Of a stretch of DNA of 33,963 nt, positions 1 to 8,056 are shown in pieces. Position 1 is the stretch's first letter. Each line of letters starts with the position of its first letter. The translations under genes were made by a program, and so were the position numbers. The notes under the pieces were generated by a model. It saw only the letters and a program-made list of their open reading frames with translations, searched no databases and was not told the DNA's origin. The DNA is from Desulfobacteraceae bacterium. Its GTDB lineage: Bacteria; Desulfobacterota; Desulfobacteria; Desulfobacterales; ETH-SRB1. Location: positions 1 through 33,963 of the forward strand of contig JABZFQ010000106.1 in assembly GCA_014237365.1 (NCBI GenBank), given 5' to 3'.

Positions 1-192
1 AAACCATGATGCAGTGGGCAGCTTCTCGAATATGCGCAGGTAATCTATGCGCCTGATCATAGTAAGCGTATCCTAACAAAAATATCATCCGGATCGTTGC
101 TTCCATTTAAAACTTTTTTATGAAATATTGCCTGCCGATCTGCGTCCCCCGCACTATCGGGTCTGTCCAACATATAGTAGACTGCCTAATAG

Positions 193-280
193 TCGTCTTA
201 TAATACGGCTAATCTACGTACGAAATTGTTTTATACGACTGTTTGGTCGTATAAAACGATCTATTTATGGATTAGACGAC
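193..280. repeat. Nested inverted repeat upstream of the integrase fragment
   Basis: The core at 228-257 is a perfect 12-bp stem (GTTTTATACGAC / GTCGTATAAAAC) with a 6-nt loop. It sits inside an outer pairing of GTCGTCT...TAATC (193-199 and 210-214) with GATTAGACGAC (270-280), leaving an 11-nt bulge. No U-tract follows, so it is not a typical terminator. Because an integron-integrase-like fragment lies about 160 bp downstream, a folded recombination site is possible, but I do not see clear GTTRRRY/RYYYAAC core sites. The rest of 1-442 holds no gene I can support. Confidence 0.55.
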
Positions 281-442
281 TTTTTTGCTTGATAAAATTT
301 TTGCTTTTAGTATTATATCAGTACGTTAACAAATGATCATATAAGGTAAATTTTCGCCTCAATAATTTTTATTTTTAACTTTTACGAGAGCTAAAGTCAA
401 CGAAATTATTATTCCGAAAACAATAAAGGAGAATGCTTAATT

Positions 443-724
443 GTGAACAATTCAAGGAAATCTCGTGCAAAACCAAAGCATTATGAGGAAAGAAAAGCCT
501 TTTATAGATCCGATACGAAGCAACCAAAGCTATTAGACCAGGTTCGAAACAGAATTCGGTGCAAACACTATAGTATTCGAACAGAGCAGGCTTATATCGA
601 ATGGATAAGGAAATTGATCTTTTACCATGGGAAACGACACCACGCCGAAATGACGATAGCGCTGAACTGTTACGTTTTGTTTTTTCCCAATTACAAATGT
701 TCTATTTTGGTTACACTCATATGA
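443..724 (+). pseudogene. Truncated integron-type tyrosine recombinase (N-terminal fragment)
   Basis: GTG start with AGGAG at 427-431. About residues 25-70 match the SAM-like N-terminal DNA-binding domain of integron integrases (IntI/XerC type), for example LLDQVRNRIRCKHYSIRTEQ and IEWIRKLIFYHGKRH. An intact IntI is about 320-340 aa and carries an R-H-R-Y catalytic domain; here homology stops near residue 70. The last roughly 20 residues are read from an unrelated sequence ending in a possible IS terminus (697-718), so no catalytic residues remain and the product cannot be active. A real integron platform is not established because no attI or cassette array is visible. Confidence 0.75.
697..718. 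mobile_element. Possible insertion-sequence end, left relic
   Basis: The reverse complement reads GAGTGTAACCAAAAT followed by AGAACAT. The same 22-mer with one mismatch occurs in the opposite orientation at 33817-33838. It lies exactly where the integrase fragment loses homology. An IS terminus is inferred; the family (possibly IS21-like) is not established. Confidence 0.4.
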
Positions 725-835
725 ATTTATGATATACAGGATTTGCATTAACTCTGTTTTTTATAAAATCAAGTCAATCCTGTAATCCTGTCTGAAATAG
801 TTATTGTTTTTCGGGAGATGAGAGTAACTGCACCC

Positions 836-1109
836 AATTAATTTCACAAGGCCGGAAGGAGGAAGGCGTATTAGTTATACGTCGACGACTGATAAGGAAC
901 TGGGACGAAATAACTTCCCCAACTATGCATCACAGCTTCAGGCCACCTTTGCCCGATCTCAAATCACAAAAATATCAAAATAGATAGGCTATTCCATCAA
1001 CTTTTGTGATTTGAGATCGAACAAATTTGACCCAAATCTATGCGCCTACTTGGGGAAGTTATTTCGTCCCAGTTCCTAACACAGTGAAATTATTTATCTG
1101 AAAGTCTAT
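836..1109. repeat. Element B copy 1, split by element A1
   Basis: The two halves (about 836-895 and 1077-1109) match the intact 104-bp element B at 12481-12584: AATTAATTTCACAAGG, then GGAGGAAGGCGTATTAGTTA on the left, and GTGAAATTATTTATCTGAAA on the right. The outermost 14 bp of the left terminal repeat are missing. Element A1 sits in the middle. The intergenic region 725-1058 holds nothing else I recognise except imperfect CCTGTAATCCTGT-type repeats around 740-800. Confidence 0.8.
896..1076. mobile_element. Element A copy 1 (MITE-like), nested in element B
   Basis: The 181-bp element has terminal inverted repeats GGAACTGGGACGAAATAACT and its complement, plus an internal hairpin (GATCTCAAATCACAAAA / TTTTGTGATTTGAGATC). 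Flanks are TAA at 893-895 and TAA at 1077-1079, while the uninterrupted element B copy has a single TAA at this place (12551-12553). This indicates insertion with a 3-bp target duplication. It has no coding capacity, so mobility would need a transposase in trans (inference). Confidence 0.85.
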
Positions 1110-2648
1110 AGGTTTAACTGAAGGAAAAAGAGAGTTATCTGTATGAGGGAGAAACTTAGCGGCACTGAATCTGTTCATAAATTCTTGATTTACGTTTAAC
1201 TCAAGATAGGTTATTTTGTCTCTGATATTATCAATTTCATTCAGGCAATCATTTGATCTAATTGCCATTGTTGCTCCGTCTAATGAACTGTTACCCAATG
1301 ATTTGTAGCTATCAACAGGCAAGTCGGGAAGCATTCCAATGGAAATGGCTGATTTGGGATTGATATAAGAACCAAAGGTGCCTGCCACATAAAATGTAGA
1401 AAGATCTTTAAGTGACATTCCTACCGAAGAAGTAATTGTTTCAAGTATTGTATACATTGCTGCCTTAGATCTTATCAGGCTGTCAAGATCTGCCTGGCTG
1501 ATTATAAGGTCTGACCCTGTTCCGGATTTGCTTGCAGGCACCACCACATAATATTTCATACCATCTTTATCTTTCAGCCTGTTCCTGCACATTGATGGCA
1601 CAAACTTGCCGCGGATGTCGATAATGCCGTAAAGAAAGAGACAGGCCGCAAGGTCTATAAGTCCTGATCCGCAGATTCCCCTCGGAGGCTCATCCTCTAT
1701 TGTATGAGCTTTAATGTTAAAAGTAACCGGATCAATTGTAATCCGATCGATAACTCCGGGACCAGCCACCATTCCCATCCTGGTTACACCACCTTCAAGA
1801 GCAGGGCCTGCCGCGCCGGCGCATGCTACAAGCCAATGTTTATTACCGAGCAAGACCTCTGCATTTGTCCCAACGTCAACTAAAATGGATACGTCTTCTT
1901 TTTTATCAATACCCGTGAAAAGAATACCTGCTATCAGGTCGCCTCCAAAGTAGCTGCCGACATTCGGGAATATAATAACTCTTGCAAGAGGATTAACATT
2001 AATGCCCAAAGCTTTCGCTTTAATAAGGCCGGGCTTGTTTACGACAGGAATATACGGTTCTCGTATTATCCAATATGGATTGAGCCCCATGAAAAGATGG
2101 GTCATAGCAGTATTACCTGCTACTGAAACAACGTATATATTATCCAGTTTAATATTGCATGAGCTGCACAATTTCTCAATCATTTGATTGAGGCCGTCTA
2201 TAATCAATTTGTTTATCTTTTTCAGCCCTTCATCCTGGCTAGCGTAATGTATTCTGGTTAATATGTCAGGCCCAACAGCTATTTGGGGGTTGTCAAAGGT
2301 ATGTTCGGCAAGAATTTGATCTGTTGAAATGTCTATGATGCGTAGAGCAACTTTTGTGGTACCTAAGTCAACAGCTATACCTGCAATGGGAGTTGTATCT
2401 GTTGAGCTGGTGATATCTGTAAGAATCCATCTTGTGCGGTCTTTTAAAAAGATACAGCGAACATTATAGTTCCACTTCCTGAGAAGATCCGGAAGTTGCC
2501 TTAATAAATAAAGATCAATATCAACAGCATTAGTCCTGAGATGAGATTTTATGGCTTTTATCAGCCGTTCAGCATCAGCGGTATTATCTTGTAAAGAGGG
2601 TGGGGTTAATGAAACACTTTTTATCAGACTATTATTATTTTCCGTCAT
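1059..2648 (-). CDS. RACo-like ASKHA-domain protein (corrinoid protein reductive activator family, no 2Fe-2S domain)
   Basis: Members of this family (RACo/RamA, DUF4445) use ATP to re-reduce inactive Co(II) corrinoid proteins, for example those of the CO dehydrogenase/acetyl-CoA synthase or methyltransferase systems. The sequence shows the ASKHA motifs GIAVDLGTTKVALRI, VSVAGNTAMTHLFMGLNP, LVDVGTNAEVLLG, GAAGPALEGG and GICGSGLIDL. At 529 aa it lacks the N-terminal 2Fe-2S ferredoxin domain of full-length RACo, so its electron donor would have to be separate. The start ATG lies 4 nt after the MBL gene stop, suggesting translational coupling. The last residues (IDFQINNFTVLGTGTK) and the stop codon are encoded by elements B1 and A1; the native family ending is close to LPHTDNSLFPSV. 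Exact partner unknown. Confidence 0.85.
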   Translation of the reverse strand: MTENNNSLIKSVSLTPPSLQDNTADAERLIKAIKSHLRTNAVDIDLYLLRQLPDLLRKWNYNVRCIFLKDRTRWILTDITSSTDTTPIAGIAVDLGTTKVALRIIDISTDQILAEHTFDNPQIAVGPDILTRIHYASQDEGLKKINKLIIDGLNQMIEKLCSSCNIKLDNIYVVSVAGNTAMTHLFMGLNPYWIIREPYIPVVNKPGLIKAKALGINVNPLARVIIFPNVGSYFGGDLIAGILFTGIDKKEDVSILVDVGTNAEVLLGNKHWLVACAGAAGPALEGGVTRMGMVAGPGVIDRITIDPVTFNIKAHTIEDEPPRGICGSGLIDLAACLFLYGIIDIRGKFVPSMCRNRLKDKDGMKYYVVVPASKSGTGSDLIISQADLDSLIRSKAAMYTILETITSSVGMSLKDLSTFYVAGTFGSYINPKSAISIGMLPDLPVDSYKSLGNSSLDGATMAIRSNDCLNEIDNIRDKITYLELNVNQEFMNRFSAAKFLPHTDNSLFPSVKPIDFQINNFTVLGTGTK

Positions 2649-2652
2649 TAAT

Positions 2653-3492
2653 TTATAAAACGAAACTCATGTCGCTAGTTACTGCGAGACATTTAAACTT
2701 ATGGTCTTTTTCAACTATGCTTTTCATACAATCTTTAACAATTTTATCCATTTCTCTATCAGTTCTTTCCTGATTAATATGAAAAAGTCCCAATCTTTTT
2801 ACTCCTGCTTTAGAAGCAAGATTAAGCACATCGGTATATGCCGAGTGGCCCCATTCAATAGATGTTTTATATTCATCAGATGTATATTCTGCATCATGAA
2901 TAAGCAGATCCGCGCCATAAGAGAATTCAAGATATTCTTTATACTCCAGACCTCCAGGATGGACAAAACCCAGTTCATTATCTGTAAGAAAAACAAAAGA
3001 TTTCCCGTCTTCAATGAATTTATATCCACTACCCCGGTTAGGATGACTGATAGGGATGGGCATTATTGTGATGGATCCTATTTCAAATTTTGTTTGACAT
3101 GCTTCTTCATAGGATATTTTTGCCCTTAAATCAGAATTCCCTACAGGAAAATAAGGCGGGGCCATAATTTTTGAAAGCATGTTTTTCACGAATTTACTGT
3201 GAAATGGACATTTGTGCATTCGGAATTCGGCATGTTTGGAATAAAGCGGTTTAAAAAAAGGTAAACCCATTATATGATCCCAGTGGGCATGCGTGAAGAT
3301 AATGTTATACTTATATAGACTTTCTTTTATTAACTGGTTCCCAAGTCTTCGAATTCCGGTGCCGGTATCAACGATAATTATATCGTTGCTTTTGCTTCTT
3401 ATTTCTAAGCAGGTTGTATCGCCACCGTATTTAACATAATCTTTTCCTGATACAGGGATGGAACCTCTTGATCCCCAGCATTTAATATACAT
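2653..3492 (-). CDS. MBL-fold metal-dependent hydrolase, PhnP/cyclic phosphodiesterase-like
   Basis: This is a soluble metallo-beta-lactamase-fold hydrolase. The dinuclear metal motif HAHWDH is at residues 68-73, preceded by the VDTGTG strand; further likely ligands are the His of ISHP, the Asp of LIHDAEY and the His of LFHIN. The N-terminus (CWGSRGSIPVSG, then YGGDTTC) is typical of COG1235-like phosphoribosyl cyclic phosphodiesterases and related proteins. The length of 279 aa is usual. No phosphonate genes are nearby, so the PhnP reaction should not be assumed; several substrates are possible in this superfamily. It is the fourth gene of the five-gene minus-strand operon, 32 nt after the CBS gene and 4 nt before the RACo-like gene. 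Confidence 0.82.
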   Translation of the reverse strand: MYIKCWGSRGSIPVSGKDYVKYGGDTTCLEIRSKSNDIIIVDTGTGIRRLGNQLIKESLYKYNIIFTHAHWDHIMGLPFFKPLYSKHAEFRMHKCPFHSKFVKNMLSKIMAPPYFPVGNSDLRAKISYEEACQTKFEIGSITIMPIPISHPNRGSGYKFIEDGKSFVFLTDNELGFVHPGGLEYKEYLEFSYGADLLIHDAEYTSDEYKTSIEWGHSAYTDVLNLASKAGVKRLGLFHINQERTDREMDKIVKDCMKSIVEKDHKFKCLAVTSDMSFVL

Positions 3493-3524
3493 TTTACCCC
3501 CTTATTAAGGGTATGAAGTTATAT

Positions 3525-4202
3525 CTATTTGTTTTGAGATATCTGGTCGATATCCCATTCTGACGGGTCAAGGAGAGTGTAGCCCATTTTCTTAAGTTTT
3601 CTTTTTACGTGACCCACCTTTTTTGTTAAAAGGTATGGGAAAATGGCTCTTTTGCCTTCATCCCAGTATCTGGCTACAAGCACACTGCCAAAAGAGATAT
3701 TCTCCTCGGTTATGGCATCAACAATTTTTTTCAACTGACCGATTTTTTCTTCTGCAATAATACATAATAGAGTTCCAGGTTCTCCTATACCCAGAACATT
3801 GATAAATGAGCGTAAAAGATCACGAGTAGAGACGATGCCTTTAATTCTACCTTGTTTATCTACAACAGGGAATGCTCCAACTTGTGTTTTCTGCATAAGT
3901 AGAAGGGTATCTTGAATTGTATATGACAAAGAAACAGTAAAGGGATCAATTCTCATGATATCTTTAATCTTAAACTCTAAAAGTTTTTCCCTTGTTTTTC
4001 CTGTATCGTAATCTTTTAATAGACTGCAGGGAAGAGCGCTTCTTATATCTCGATCCGAAACAATCCCTATAATACGATTATCCTTCCCTACTACCGGAAG
4101 ATGGCGTATATGGTGTTTGGTCATTTTATCTTTTGCTTCAAAAATATCAGCATCTTTGTTAATTGTGATGACCTCCCTGGTCATTGATTGGCTGACAAAC
4201 AT
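3525..4202 (-). CDS. acuB: AcuB-like CBS-pair / ACT-domain protein
   Basis: Two CBS domains (about residues 1-60 and 80-135; LPVVGKDNRIIGIVSDRDI and FPVVDKQGRIKGIVSTRDLL) are followed by an ACT-like domain (about 140-205), the AcuB architecture. CBS pairs bind adenosyl ligands, so a sensory role is likely. The ORF-track start at 4214 is a TTG that overlaps the ribosome site; GGAGG sits 5 nt before ATG at 4202, which I take as the start (225 aa). It lies 17 nt downstream of the deacetylase gene. The acuC-acuB pairing recalls Bacillus acuABC, whose products tune acetyl-CoA synthetase by (de)acetylation; here the link is inferred from synteny and no acetyltransferase (acuA) is visible. Confidence 0.82.
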   Translation of the reverse strand: MFVSQSMTREVITINKDADIFEAKDKMTKHHIRHLPVVGKDNRIIGIVSDRDIRSALPCSLLKDYDTGKTREKLLEFKIKDIMRIDPFTVSLSYTIQDTLLLMQKTQVGAFPVVDKQGRIKGIVSTRDLLRSFINVLGIGEPGTLLCIIAEEKIGQLKKIVDAITEENISFGSVLVARYWDEGKRAIFPYLLTKKVGHVKRKLKKMGYTLLDPSEWDIDQISQNK

Positions 4203-4219
4203 TTTATCCTCCAAACAAC

Positions 4220-5170
4220 TTAACTATTTAATAGAATTTCAACATGATTTTTTGCCAGCTCCGGAAGGCGTTTAAGGGAATATCCTCCCTCCAGCACAGA
4301 AATTAATCTACCGTTAGAATAAGTACTTGCCATTTTGGCTATTTTTTCTATTATCCACGAAAAGCCTTCAGTTGATAACCGGATAGCTGACATATCATCA
4401 TCAACATGAGCATCAAAACCTGTAGATACAATAATAACTTCAGGCTTGAATGTTTCGAAGGCAGCGAAAAGATCCTTTTCTAAAAATTTTTTGTATTCAC
4501 TGTCTCCCTGGTCCGGCAATACGGGAGAGTTCAATGTAAATCCATAGCCTGGCCCTGATCCTTTTTCAAATTCTCGGCCGGTACCCGGGTATCCAAACGA
4601 GGGATGTTGATGAATTGAATAATAAAATACGGATGGATCTTGTTCAAAAATATGTTGAGTCCCATTACCATGATGGACATCAAAATCCACGATTCCGACC
4701 TTTTTTATATTCCATTCTTTTTGAAGATACCTTGCAGCAATTGCAACATTGTTGAAATAGCAAAACCCCATAGCTTTGTTAATTTCAGCGTGATGCCCTG
4801 GGGGCCTTACAGCACAGAAGGCATTATCAATTTTGTTTTTCATGATTAGATTTATTGTATCAAGGATGCCACCCACTGCAAGCAGGGCTGTATCATAAGT
4901 TTCAGAGCATATCTGATTATCCGGACTGTCGAATATCTTTTTTCCTGCAAGACAAGCATCTTTAAAGCGATCAATATAGTCTTTTTCATGCACAGTTTCT
5001 ATCCATTTAAGATCCGCAATGCTTGCGTTGATTAAGGTTAGCATGGAAAGAAGGTTTGCGTCTTTTATTCCGTTATAAATAGCTTCCAGCCTTGCAGGAA
5101 CCTCAGGATGGTATGGGCCTGTATCGTGAAGTAAATATTTTTCATCATATAAAAAGCCGGTTTTATTCAT
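4220..5170 (-). CDS. acuC: Histone deacetylase-family protein, AcuC-like
   Basis: A 316-aa zinc-dependent deacetylase of the arginase/deacetylase fold. Visible active-site elements are the paired histidines in RPPGHHAE (H126/H127), the zinc ligands in DFDVHHGNG (D164, H166) and GFDAH (D253), and the transition-state tyrosine in LEGGY (Y297). Candidate substrates are acetyl-lysine proteins such as acetyl-CoA synthetase (AcuC) or acetylated polyamines; the adjacent AcuB-like gene favours the former. It follows the CooC-like gene by 9 nt with only a weak ribosome site (AAGAGAC), which fits coupling. Cytoplasmic; no signal peptide. Confidence 0.87.
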   Translation of the reverse strand: MNKTGFLYDEKYLLHDTGPYHPEVPARLEAIYNGIKDANLLSMLTLINASIADLKWIETVHEKDYIDRFKDACLAGKKIFDSPDNQICSETYDTALLAVGGILDTINLIMKNKIDNAFCAVRPPGHHAEINKAMGFCYFNNVAIAARYLQKEWNIKKVGIVDFDVHHGNGTQHIFEQDPSVFYYSIHQHPSFGYPGTGREFEKGSGPGYGFTLNSPVLPDQGDSEYKKFLEKDLFAAFETFKPEVIIVSTGFDAHVDDDMSAIRLSTEGFSWIIEKIAKMASTYSNGRLISVLEGGYSLKRLPELAKNHVEILLNS

Positions 5171-5179
5171 AATTGTCTC

Positions 5180-5929
5180 TTAATTTAGGATAGTATTAAA
5201 TATTTCAAATGCTGCTTTAACAGCCTTATTGTCATTAGGCATTTTAATGGTTGGGATTCCATTTAAATCATATTCGTAAAGGGTACTATCATCAGGTATT
5301 GTTCCAGCGATTTCAATACCATTATTTTGAATCATATCGAATACAACTTCAGATGGTTTCTCCTTTACCTTATTAATAATCAGATAGCTTTTTGAAACCC
5401 CTATATTTAATTTATCTGCAAGTCGCTTAATTCTAATAGCTGTTTGAAGTCCTCGCCTTGATGTGTCGGAAACAATAAGCAGAACATCAACGTTTCTTGT
5501 TGTTAAACGACTGATATGCTCCATACCGGCCTCATTATCCATTACTATGTAAGGATAATTGCCTGTAAGCCGTTCAAGAAATCCTGTTAAAAGATTATTG
5601 GCAGCGCAGTAACAACCCGCTCCTTCAGGTTGTCCCATAACAATTAGATCATATCCTTCGGTTTCAACAATAGCTTGTTCCAGTTTCATTGACATAAAGA
5701 CATCTTTAGTCATACCGCTGGGGACTTTTCCTGTTTTCATTTCTTCACGGGCATTCCCAAGTGTATCTTTAACCTCAAGGCCAAGTACTTCATTTAGATT
5801 TGCATTTGAATCTGCATCTACAGCAAGTACAGGTTTTTTCCCCTTGATTACTAAATATTTTATCAGCATGCCGGCTATTGTAGTTTTGCCTGTACCTCCC
5901 TTTCCGGCCAGAGCAATTGAAAAAGGCAT
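5180..5929 (-). CDS. cooC: CooC-like nickel-insertion ATPase for CO dehydrogenase
   Basis: A SIMIBI/MinD-type P-loop ATPase of 249 aa. The deviant Walker A motif GKGGTGKTT is at about residues 9-17, VDADSNANL follows, and a CXC pair lies in GAGCYCAAN (C106, C108). The CXC pair is the dimer-interface nickel site known from CooC, separating it from ParA/MinD. The known role is ATP-driven nickel insertion into the C-cluster of CO dehydrogenase. No CODH gene is in the window, so the target is inferred. It is the first gene of the minus-strand operon; GGAG lies about 13 nt before ATG. With the RACo-like gene it points to acetyl-CoA-pathway enzyme maturation. Confidence 0.85.
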   Translation of the reverse strand: MPFSIALAGKGGTGKTTIAGMLIKYLVIKGKKPVLAVDADSNANLNEVLGLEVKDTLGNAREEMKTGKVPSGMTKDVFMSMKLEQAIVETEGYDLIVMGQPEGAGCYCAANNLLTGFLERLTGNYPYIVMDNEAGMEHISRLTTRNVDVLLIVSDTSRRGLQTAIRIKRLADKLNIGVSKSYLIINKVKEKPSEVVFDMIQNNGIEIAGTIPDDSTLYEYDLNGIPTIKMPNDNKAVKAAFEIFNTILN

Positions 5930-5963
5930 ATAATAGTTATTTCTCCAAAGATATAAATGTTTA

Positions 5964-6200
5964 GTAACCGTTCACGGTTGTCGGTTTACAGTTTTTTCAA
6001 TGAACTATGCAACGATTGAAGCATTTTGGATCTTGATTTCAACTTTTGAATTAATTCTTTCGCATCTAAATCAGAAAATATATTAACCTCTCGTGAAATA
6101 TAAATCTGTGTTTTCAGCTCCGCAGCCGATCCCATAATTCTCTTCTGCTTGTTGTCTTTTTGAACCGTGAACTGTATACCCGGCAACCGTGAACGGCTAC
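5964..6200. mobile_element. Element C copy 1, inverted-repeat element carrying an IVS-protein ORF fragment
   Basis: Imperfect terminal inverted repeats of about 28 bp: left GTAACCGTTCACGGTTGTCG, right ending GGCAACCGTGAACGGCTAC. They enclose the 3' part of a four-helix-bundle protein gene whose stop lies in the left repeat. It resembles 23S-rRNA intervening-sequence-type ORFs bounded by inverted repeats. A second, damaged copy lies at 7970-8056. Confidence 0.65.
5986..6135 (-). pseudogene. Four-helix-bundle (23S rRNA IVS-type) protein, C-terminal fragment
   Basis: About 50 residues, GSAAELKTQIYISREVNIFS then LIQKLKSRSKMLQSLHSSLKKL, match the C-terminal half of the S23/IVS four-helix-bundle family (usually 115-125 aa). 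The upstream part of the 85-aa ORF (to 6243) is not family-like and reads through the right inverted repeat, so the listed start is not genuine. The family is typical of intervening sequences in 23S rRNA but is also widespread as free genes in Desulfobacterota. Non-functional fragment. Confidence 0.65.
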
Positions 6201-6263
6201 AATGTTTATTATAATAATTATGCCAGCTTAACAAAACAGTCAAGTATTTTAGGATAAATTAAA

Positions 6264-7934
6264 CTAAAGTATAGTGTAACCTGGGCCATCGCCACCCTCC
6301 GGGCATGTCCAGGTAATATTTCTGAACGGATCCTTGATCTCGCAAGTTTTGCAGTGAAGGCAGTTGGCTGGGTTAAGTTTAAGTCGTCTTTGAGAAGTCT
6401 TTTCGTCTACTTCAATTTCGTAAACATTACCTGGACAAAATTTGGTGCAGGGGCATTGATAATTTGTGTAGCATTGATTAACACATAAATTCTTATCATG
6501 AACTATAATGTGGCACGGCTGGTCCTCCCTGTGCATGGTTTTTGAAAGATAAACACCTGTAAGTTTATCTACATACAAGACACCATCAAAGACCTTTTTG
6601 TCCAAATTTTCCCCGGCATGCTCACCATTTTTTGCAATCCTTAATTTTTTGCAATCTTCTTCAATAGGCATATTATCATATATACCCCGTCCTTTTGTGA
6701 AATATTGAGCTCCAAGAAGTATAAATTTAAATAATCCGCTTTTCGAAAGAGCCTGTGAAAAATTTCTTCCTTCAAAAATTTCTTCCTTTGCCCAGCTTTT
6801 TTCAAATAATTCCTGATAATGACCGAGTGTCTTCTGAGTAAAGCTGTTCTTTTCAATAGATTCCATAATCGTTTCTGCAGCCAGCATTCCGGACTTCATA
6901 GATACATGGATTCCTTTAAGTCCTGGAGTATTATGGATTGAAGCGCAGGCCCCGACAAATACTCCGCCATCGACAGAGAGCACCGGCATTGTAAAATATC
7001 CTCCAGTAGGAACAGTCCTTGCGCCTTGTTCTATTACTTTACCATTTTTAATAATATTTGTCACAAAAGGGTGTAGCTTGAATTTTATGAATTCTTCGTA
7101 AGGATCAAGAATTGGATTGCTATATGATAGTGCGGTAAGATAACCTAAAGAAATTTTGTTGCCTTTCATTTCATAAATAAATCCACCACCCGGTGTATTA
7201 AGACCTAATGGATAGCCATAAGTATGAATATCGTTGCCTTTGCTGGTTGTGAAATAATTTTTTTCAGGAAGTTGTATAACTTCTTTAATCCCAGTTTCAA
7301 AAACCTGCGGCATCTTCCCGGAAAAAATATCATGCTTTTCCGCAATATCTCTGATAAGATTTCCCCTTGAACCTTCTCCAAAAACAGTAACTTTAGCCAG
7401 CAAATCAATTCCTGGTTCAAAATTGCCTTTTGGGGCATCGTCTTTTCCAAGTCCTTTATCACCTGTGCGAACTCCGGTTATTGTCTTTTGATCTAAGGCA
7501 TAAAGAATCTCTTTCCCTGCAAAACCCGGGAATATATTTACCCCAAGTTCTTCTGCTATGCTCGCAAGCCATTTTGCAAATTTAGATAGACTGATAATAA
7601 AGAAATTTTTGTTATGCATGTATCTTGGTACAATAGGTAGATGATAATATTTATTCTTTGTCAGGAAGTAAAATTCGTCACCCCTTACCGTTTTTTCAAT
7701 TGGACAGTCTCTTTGCAAAAAATCAGGTACAAGCTCTTTTAATGCAATGGGATTTAAAACAGCTCCGCTCAAAGCATTTGATCCTATATCCGATCCTTTT
7801 TCAATGAGAGCCACCTCGATATTTATATGTTTTTCTCTTGCAATCTGCATCAATCTTATTGCGCCTGCAAGATTTGCAGGGCCGCCTCCAACAAACAGCA
7901 CATCAAATTCGATCTTTTCACGTTCTGTGTTCAT
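6264..7934 (-). CDS. Electron transfer flavoprotein:quinone oxidoreductase (ETF-QO)
   Basis: This flavo-iron-sulfur enzyme takes electrons from reduced ETF (from acyl-CoA or other dehydrogenases) to the membrane quinone pool. An N-terminal FAD dinucleotide motif (FVGGGPANLAGAIRL) is followed by IEKGSDIGSNALSGA, and the C-terminus carries the ETF-QO 4Fe-4S region with CPCTKFCPGNVYE, NCLHCKTCEIKDP and CPEGGDGPGY. The extent is close to the usual 550-570 aa. The ORF-track start (7973) lies beside a repeat and has no ribosome site; AAAGGTG sits 5 nt before ATG at 7934, which I choose (556 aa). No ETF genes adjoin it. It appears monocistronic on the minus strand, flanked by element C relics on both sides. 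Confidence 0.9.
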   Translation of the reverse strand: MNTEREKIEFDVLFVGGGPANLAGAIRLMQIAREKHINIEVALIEKGSDIGSNALSGAVLNPIALKELVPDFLQRDCPIEKTVRGDEFYFLTKNKYYHLPIVPRYMHNKNFFIISLSKFAKWLASIAEELGVNIFPGFAGKEILYALDQKTITGVRTGDKGLGKDDAPKGNFEPGIDLLAKVTVFGEGSRGNLIRDIAEKHDIFSGKMPQVFETGIKEVIQLPEKNYFTTSKGNDIHTYGYPLGLNTPGGGFIYEMKGNKISLGYLTALSYSNPILDPYEEFIKFKLHPFVTNIIKNGKVIEQGARTVPTGGYFTMPVLSVDGGVFVGACASIHNTPGLKGIHVSMKSGMLAAETIMESIEKNSFTQKTLGHYQELFEKSWAKEEIFEGRNFSQALSKSGLFKFILLGAQYFTKGRGIYDNMPIEEDCKKLRIAKNGEHAGENLDKKVFDGVLYVDKLTGVYLSKTMHREDQPCHIIVHDKNLCVNQCYTNYQCPCTKFCPGNVYEIEVDEKTSQRRLKLNPANCLHCKTCEIKDPFRNITWTCPEGGDGPGYTIL

Positions 7935-7969
7935 TATTGCACCTTTGAAATTCGATATTTCATAACATT

Positions 7970-8056
7970 TCACTGTTGTCGGTTCATGGTTTTTTCAATG
8001 AACTATGCAACGATTGAAGCATTTTGGATATTGATTTCAACTCTTTAATTAATTTT
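7970..8056. mobile_element. Element C copy 2, remnant
   Basis: GTTGTCGGTTCATGG followed by TTTTTTCAATGAACTATGCA and onward is nearly identical to 5975-6060 of element C copy 1. The match ends at about 8056, where element A sequence begins, and the right inverted repeat is absent. This looks like a deletion junction between two repeat families just upstream of the ETF-QO gene. Confidence 0.7.

Noticed and set aside
1714-2187. Plus-strand ORFs of 79 and 61 aa opposite the RACo-like gene
   Set aside because: Antisense shadows of a well-supported gene with clear ASKHA motifs; no ribosome sites.
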